Shown here: positions 33,810 through 35,260 of the stretch, one piece after another
Numbering within the stretch: the stretch's first letter is position 1
How the letters are laid out: each line of letters begins with the position of its first letter
From: Rhodothermales bacterium
GTDB lineage: Bacteria; Bacteroidota; Rhodothermia; Rhodothermales; UBA10348
Assembly: GCA_017859335.1 (NCBI GenBank)
Contig: JAFMNH010000015.1
Location: forward strand, 1-35,260
Direction: 5' to 3'
DNA: 35,260 bases
The notes under the pieces: generated by a model
Database searches by the model: none
Told to the model about the DNA's origin: nothing
What the model saw: the letters and a program-made list of their open reading frames with translations, nothing else
Translations under genes and position numbers: made by a program

Positions 33810-34841
33810 TTGTCTGACGAGGCACATACGACGGTCACGAAGTCATACTCTTCGGCCAAGGGCGTGCGTCTTGAGGGCGTTTCCCGAAGTTTTGGGTCCC
33901 TCAAGGCGGTGGATGCCATTGACCTGGATGTGCCCGCGGGATCCTTCTTTTCGTTGCTTGGCCCGAGCGGATGCGGCAAATCCACTACGCTCAGGATCAT
34001 TTCGGGCTTCGAGACGCCGGATACGGGTCGCGTTATCATCGGCGAGGAGGACGTGACCGGTATGCAGGCCCGGCGTCGTCCGACAGCCATGGTGTTCCAG
34101 AACTATGCCCTGTTTCCCCACATGACGGTAGGGGAGAACGTTGCCTATGGACTGAAGGTCAGGAAATGGAGTTCAGCGGCTGTCAGGGAGCGCGTGGCGG
34201 ATGCCCTCCGCAGGGTGGATCTCTCGGAGTTTACGGATACCCCCGTCACGTCCCTGTCTGGAGGCCAGCAGCAGCGTACGGCCTTGGCGCGCGCCGTGGC
34301 CATTGAGCCCTCTGTCATCCTCTTCGATGAGCCGCTTTCAAACCTGGATGTAGCACTGCGCCATCAAACGCGAGCCGAGCTGAAGGCTCTGCAACACCGC
34401 TTGGGGCTGACGAGTGTCTACGTGACGCATGATCAGGAGGAGGCCATGGCGCTCTCGGATCGTATTGCTGTCATGCGCTTTGGCAGGATCATACAGGTTG
34501 GTACGCCACGACGTCTTTACCAGGAGCCTGAAACAGCATTCGTAGCCTCTTTCCTGGGTGGAAGCAATATTGTGGATGAGCCTTCCGTGGCCCACCGGTT
34601 AACCGGCCAAACGCTGTCACAGGGTCGTGTTTTGGCTGTTCGTCCCGAGCATGTACGCGTTGGGGTGGCCGGTGGAGAGCCGGCTGCTGTCCTGTCCCGC
34701 CAGTACCTGGGTTCGCACGCGATGGTTGCGATGGAGGTGAAGGGCCAGATCCTCCAGGCGCGGATTCCGGGTGATCAGGAGCTTTCAGAGCGCACTACGC
34801 TTGGCGTGGACGCCTTCCGGTCTGTATCGGACGATCGGTAG
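33810..34841 (+). CDS. ABC transporter ATP-binding protein with C-terminal TOBE domain
   Basis: A 343-residue importer-type ATPase of the PotA/MalK/FbpC group. Walker A is GPSGCGKST (51-59, Lys57), the Q-loop is MVFQNYALFPHMT, the signature is LSGGQQQR (149-156), Walker B is VILFDEP (169-175) and the switch His is His207 in VTHDQEEAMALSD. A TOBE-like domain occupies the last 80-90 residues (VLAVRPEHVRVGVAGGEPAA). The listed start is TTG 33810. GTG 33864 would begin VRLEGVSRSFG, where many relatives start, and has AAGG just upstream, so the true start may be there. No permease or binding-protein gene is next to it, so the substrate (polyamine, iron or sugar) is undetermined. It lies 11 bases after sucC. 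Confidence 0.9.
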   Translation: MSDEAHTTVTKSYSSAKGVRLEGVSRSFGSLKAVDAIDLDVPAGSFFSLLGPSGCGKSTTLRIISGFETPDTGRVIIGEEDVTGMQARRRPTAMVFQNYALFPHMTVGENVAYGLKVRKWSSAAVRERVADALRRVDLSEFTDTPVTSLSGGQQQRTALARAVAIEPSVILFDEPLSNLDVALRHQTRAELKALQHRLGLTSVYVTHDQEEAMALSDRIAVMRFGRIIQVGTPRRLYQEPETAFVASFLGGSNIVDEPSVAHRLTGQTLSQGRVLAVRPEHVRVGVAGGEPAAVLSRQYLGSHAMVAMEVKGQILQARIPGDQELSERTTLGVDAFRSVSDDR

Positions 34842-34863
34842 GGTTCCAGATAACCCGGTGGCA

Positions 34864-34878
34864 CGGGGCGCATCCCCG
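34864..34878. terminator. Weak hairpin between converging ABC and lptD-like genes
   Basis: CGGGG and CCCCG (34864-34868 and 34874-34878) form a 5-bp stem with a 5-base loop, in the 44 bases between two converging stops. No T-run follows on either strand. It may serve as a weak bidirectional terminator. Confidence 0.25.
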
Positions 34879-34885
34879 AGGCGGT

Positions 34886-35260
34886 TCAAAAAAGCGTGCC
34901 GAAGCGGTCGCGAACATCGGATTTGGGCTGACGAATACGGAGCAAATCCCTCAGATGTCCGCTTTTGACGTGCAAGTCAAAGCCCCAGGACTGGTAGAGT
35001 CCAAAGGGAACCCAATTGAAAGCCATCTGCCAACAGTCGAAATCGCGCGCCATACTGATATTGGTAGTCGCCATCTGCTTACGCTCGAAATCATAGCCGG
35101 TCCGTGAGGCAATCTTCCAATTCGGTGTCAGACTGAAGTCGAATGAGGCATTGAGGATGGCCCGTCTGATGGTGGCCGGCCCCGGTTTTGTCACCCCATA
35201 GGAGAAATCCATGTTCAATGACCAGGGGATGGAGAAATCGGCTCCGGCAGTGGCATAGTT
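34886..35260 (-). CDS. Putative LPS-assembly protein LptD, C-terminal part (partial, 5' end outside window)
   Basis: The minus-strand frame is open from the right window edge to a stop at 34886, giving 124 residues of an outer-membrane beta-barrel end. Segments such as ASFDFSLTPNWKIASRTGYD, FERKQMATTNISMARDFDCW and WQMAFNWVPFGLYQSWGFDL, then VKSGHLRDLL, match the C-terminus of the Bacteroidota-type putative LptD family (the DLHCWEM-FNWIPFG block). LptD inserts lipopolysaccharide into the outer leaflet. The sequence ends in RDRFGTLF, with a terminal Phe as is usual for outer-membrane barrels. The internal TTG near 35218 is not a real start. With the LptF/LptG-like gene 2.4 kb away, this gives two LPS-transport genes in the window. 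Confidence 0.82.
   Translation of the reverse strand, partial: NYATAGADFSIPWSLNMDFSYGVTKPGPATIRRAILNASFDFSLTPNWKIASRTGYDFERKQMATTNISMARDFDCWQMAFNWVPFGLYQSWGFDLHVKSGHLRDLLRIRQPKSDVRDRFGTLF

Overview
The window reads as a chromosomal, mostly housekeeping segment of a Gram-negative, moderately GC-rich bacterium of the Bacteroidota/Rhodothermota line (Rhodothermia-like). No taxonomic search was possible, so this is inference. It rests on a TonB-dependent receptor with an N-terminal carboxypeptidase-regulatory-like domain followed by a DUF4249-type lipoprotein, a GWxTD-domain protein, a Bacteroidota-type LptD C-terminus, an ATP-dependent PurK/PurE pair, a DUF3467 protein, and few clear Shine-Dalgarno sequences. 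I see no tRNA, rRNA, CRISPR array, insertion sequence, phage gene or attachment site. Nearly all sequence is coding and genes are tightly packed.

Layout. Positions 1-1760 (+) hold the conserved rpsP-rimM-trmD-rplS ribosome/tRNA operon, closed by a strong GC-rich hairpin. 1930-3226 (+) holds a divergent MqnA/MqnD-family gene overlapping smpB. 3413-9084 (+) is the most accessory-looking part: a TonB-dependent receptor, a DUF4249-like lipoprotein (start and stop codons overlap) and an exported TPR/GWxTD protein. 9165-15724 (-) is a co-directional run transcribed tyrA, gcvT, ftsK, purK, purE. 16002-19021 (+) has a glutaryl-CoA dehydrogenase gene, two tandem paralogous single-pass membrane proteins and rsgA. 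topA (-, 19044-21614) and ppdK (+, 21932-24577) diverge from a 317-base intergenic region with two short inverted repeats. ppdK ends in a textbook terminator. Two small overlapping genes follow, apparently a second distantly related tandem pair. Next come lon and, upstream of it on the minus strand, a hybrid histidine kinase (25331-29386). 29617-31344 (+) is cystathionine beta-synthase plus DUF3467. An LptF/LptG-family permease (-) diverges from sucC (+), which is followed by an orphan ABC ATPase. The window closes with the 3' end of an lptD-like gene (-).

How the genes fit together. Translation and RNA quality control (RimM, TrmD, L19, S16, SmpB, RsgA), DNA topology and segregation (TopA, FtsK), proteolysis (Lon), central and nitrogen metabolism (PpdK, SucC, GcvT, TyrA, PurE/K, CBS, GcdH) and outer-membrane biogenesis (LptG-like, LptD-like) dominate. 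No complete novel multi-gene system is demonstrable. The best candidates for undescribed biology are the receptor/lipoprotein/GWxTD cluster and the two pairs of small duplicated proteins.
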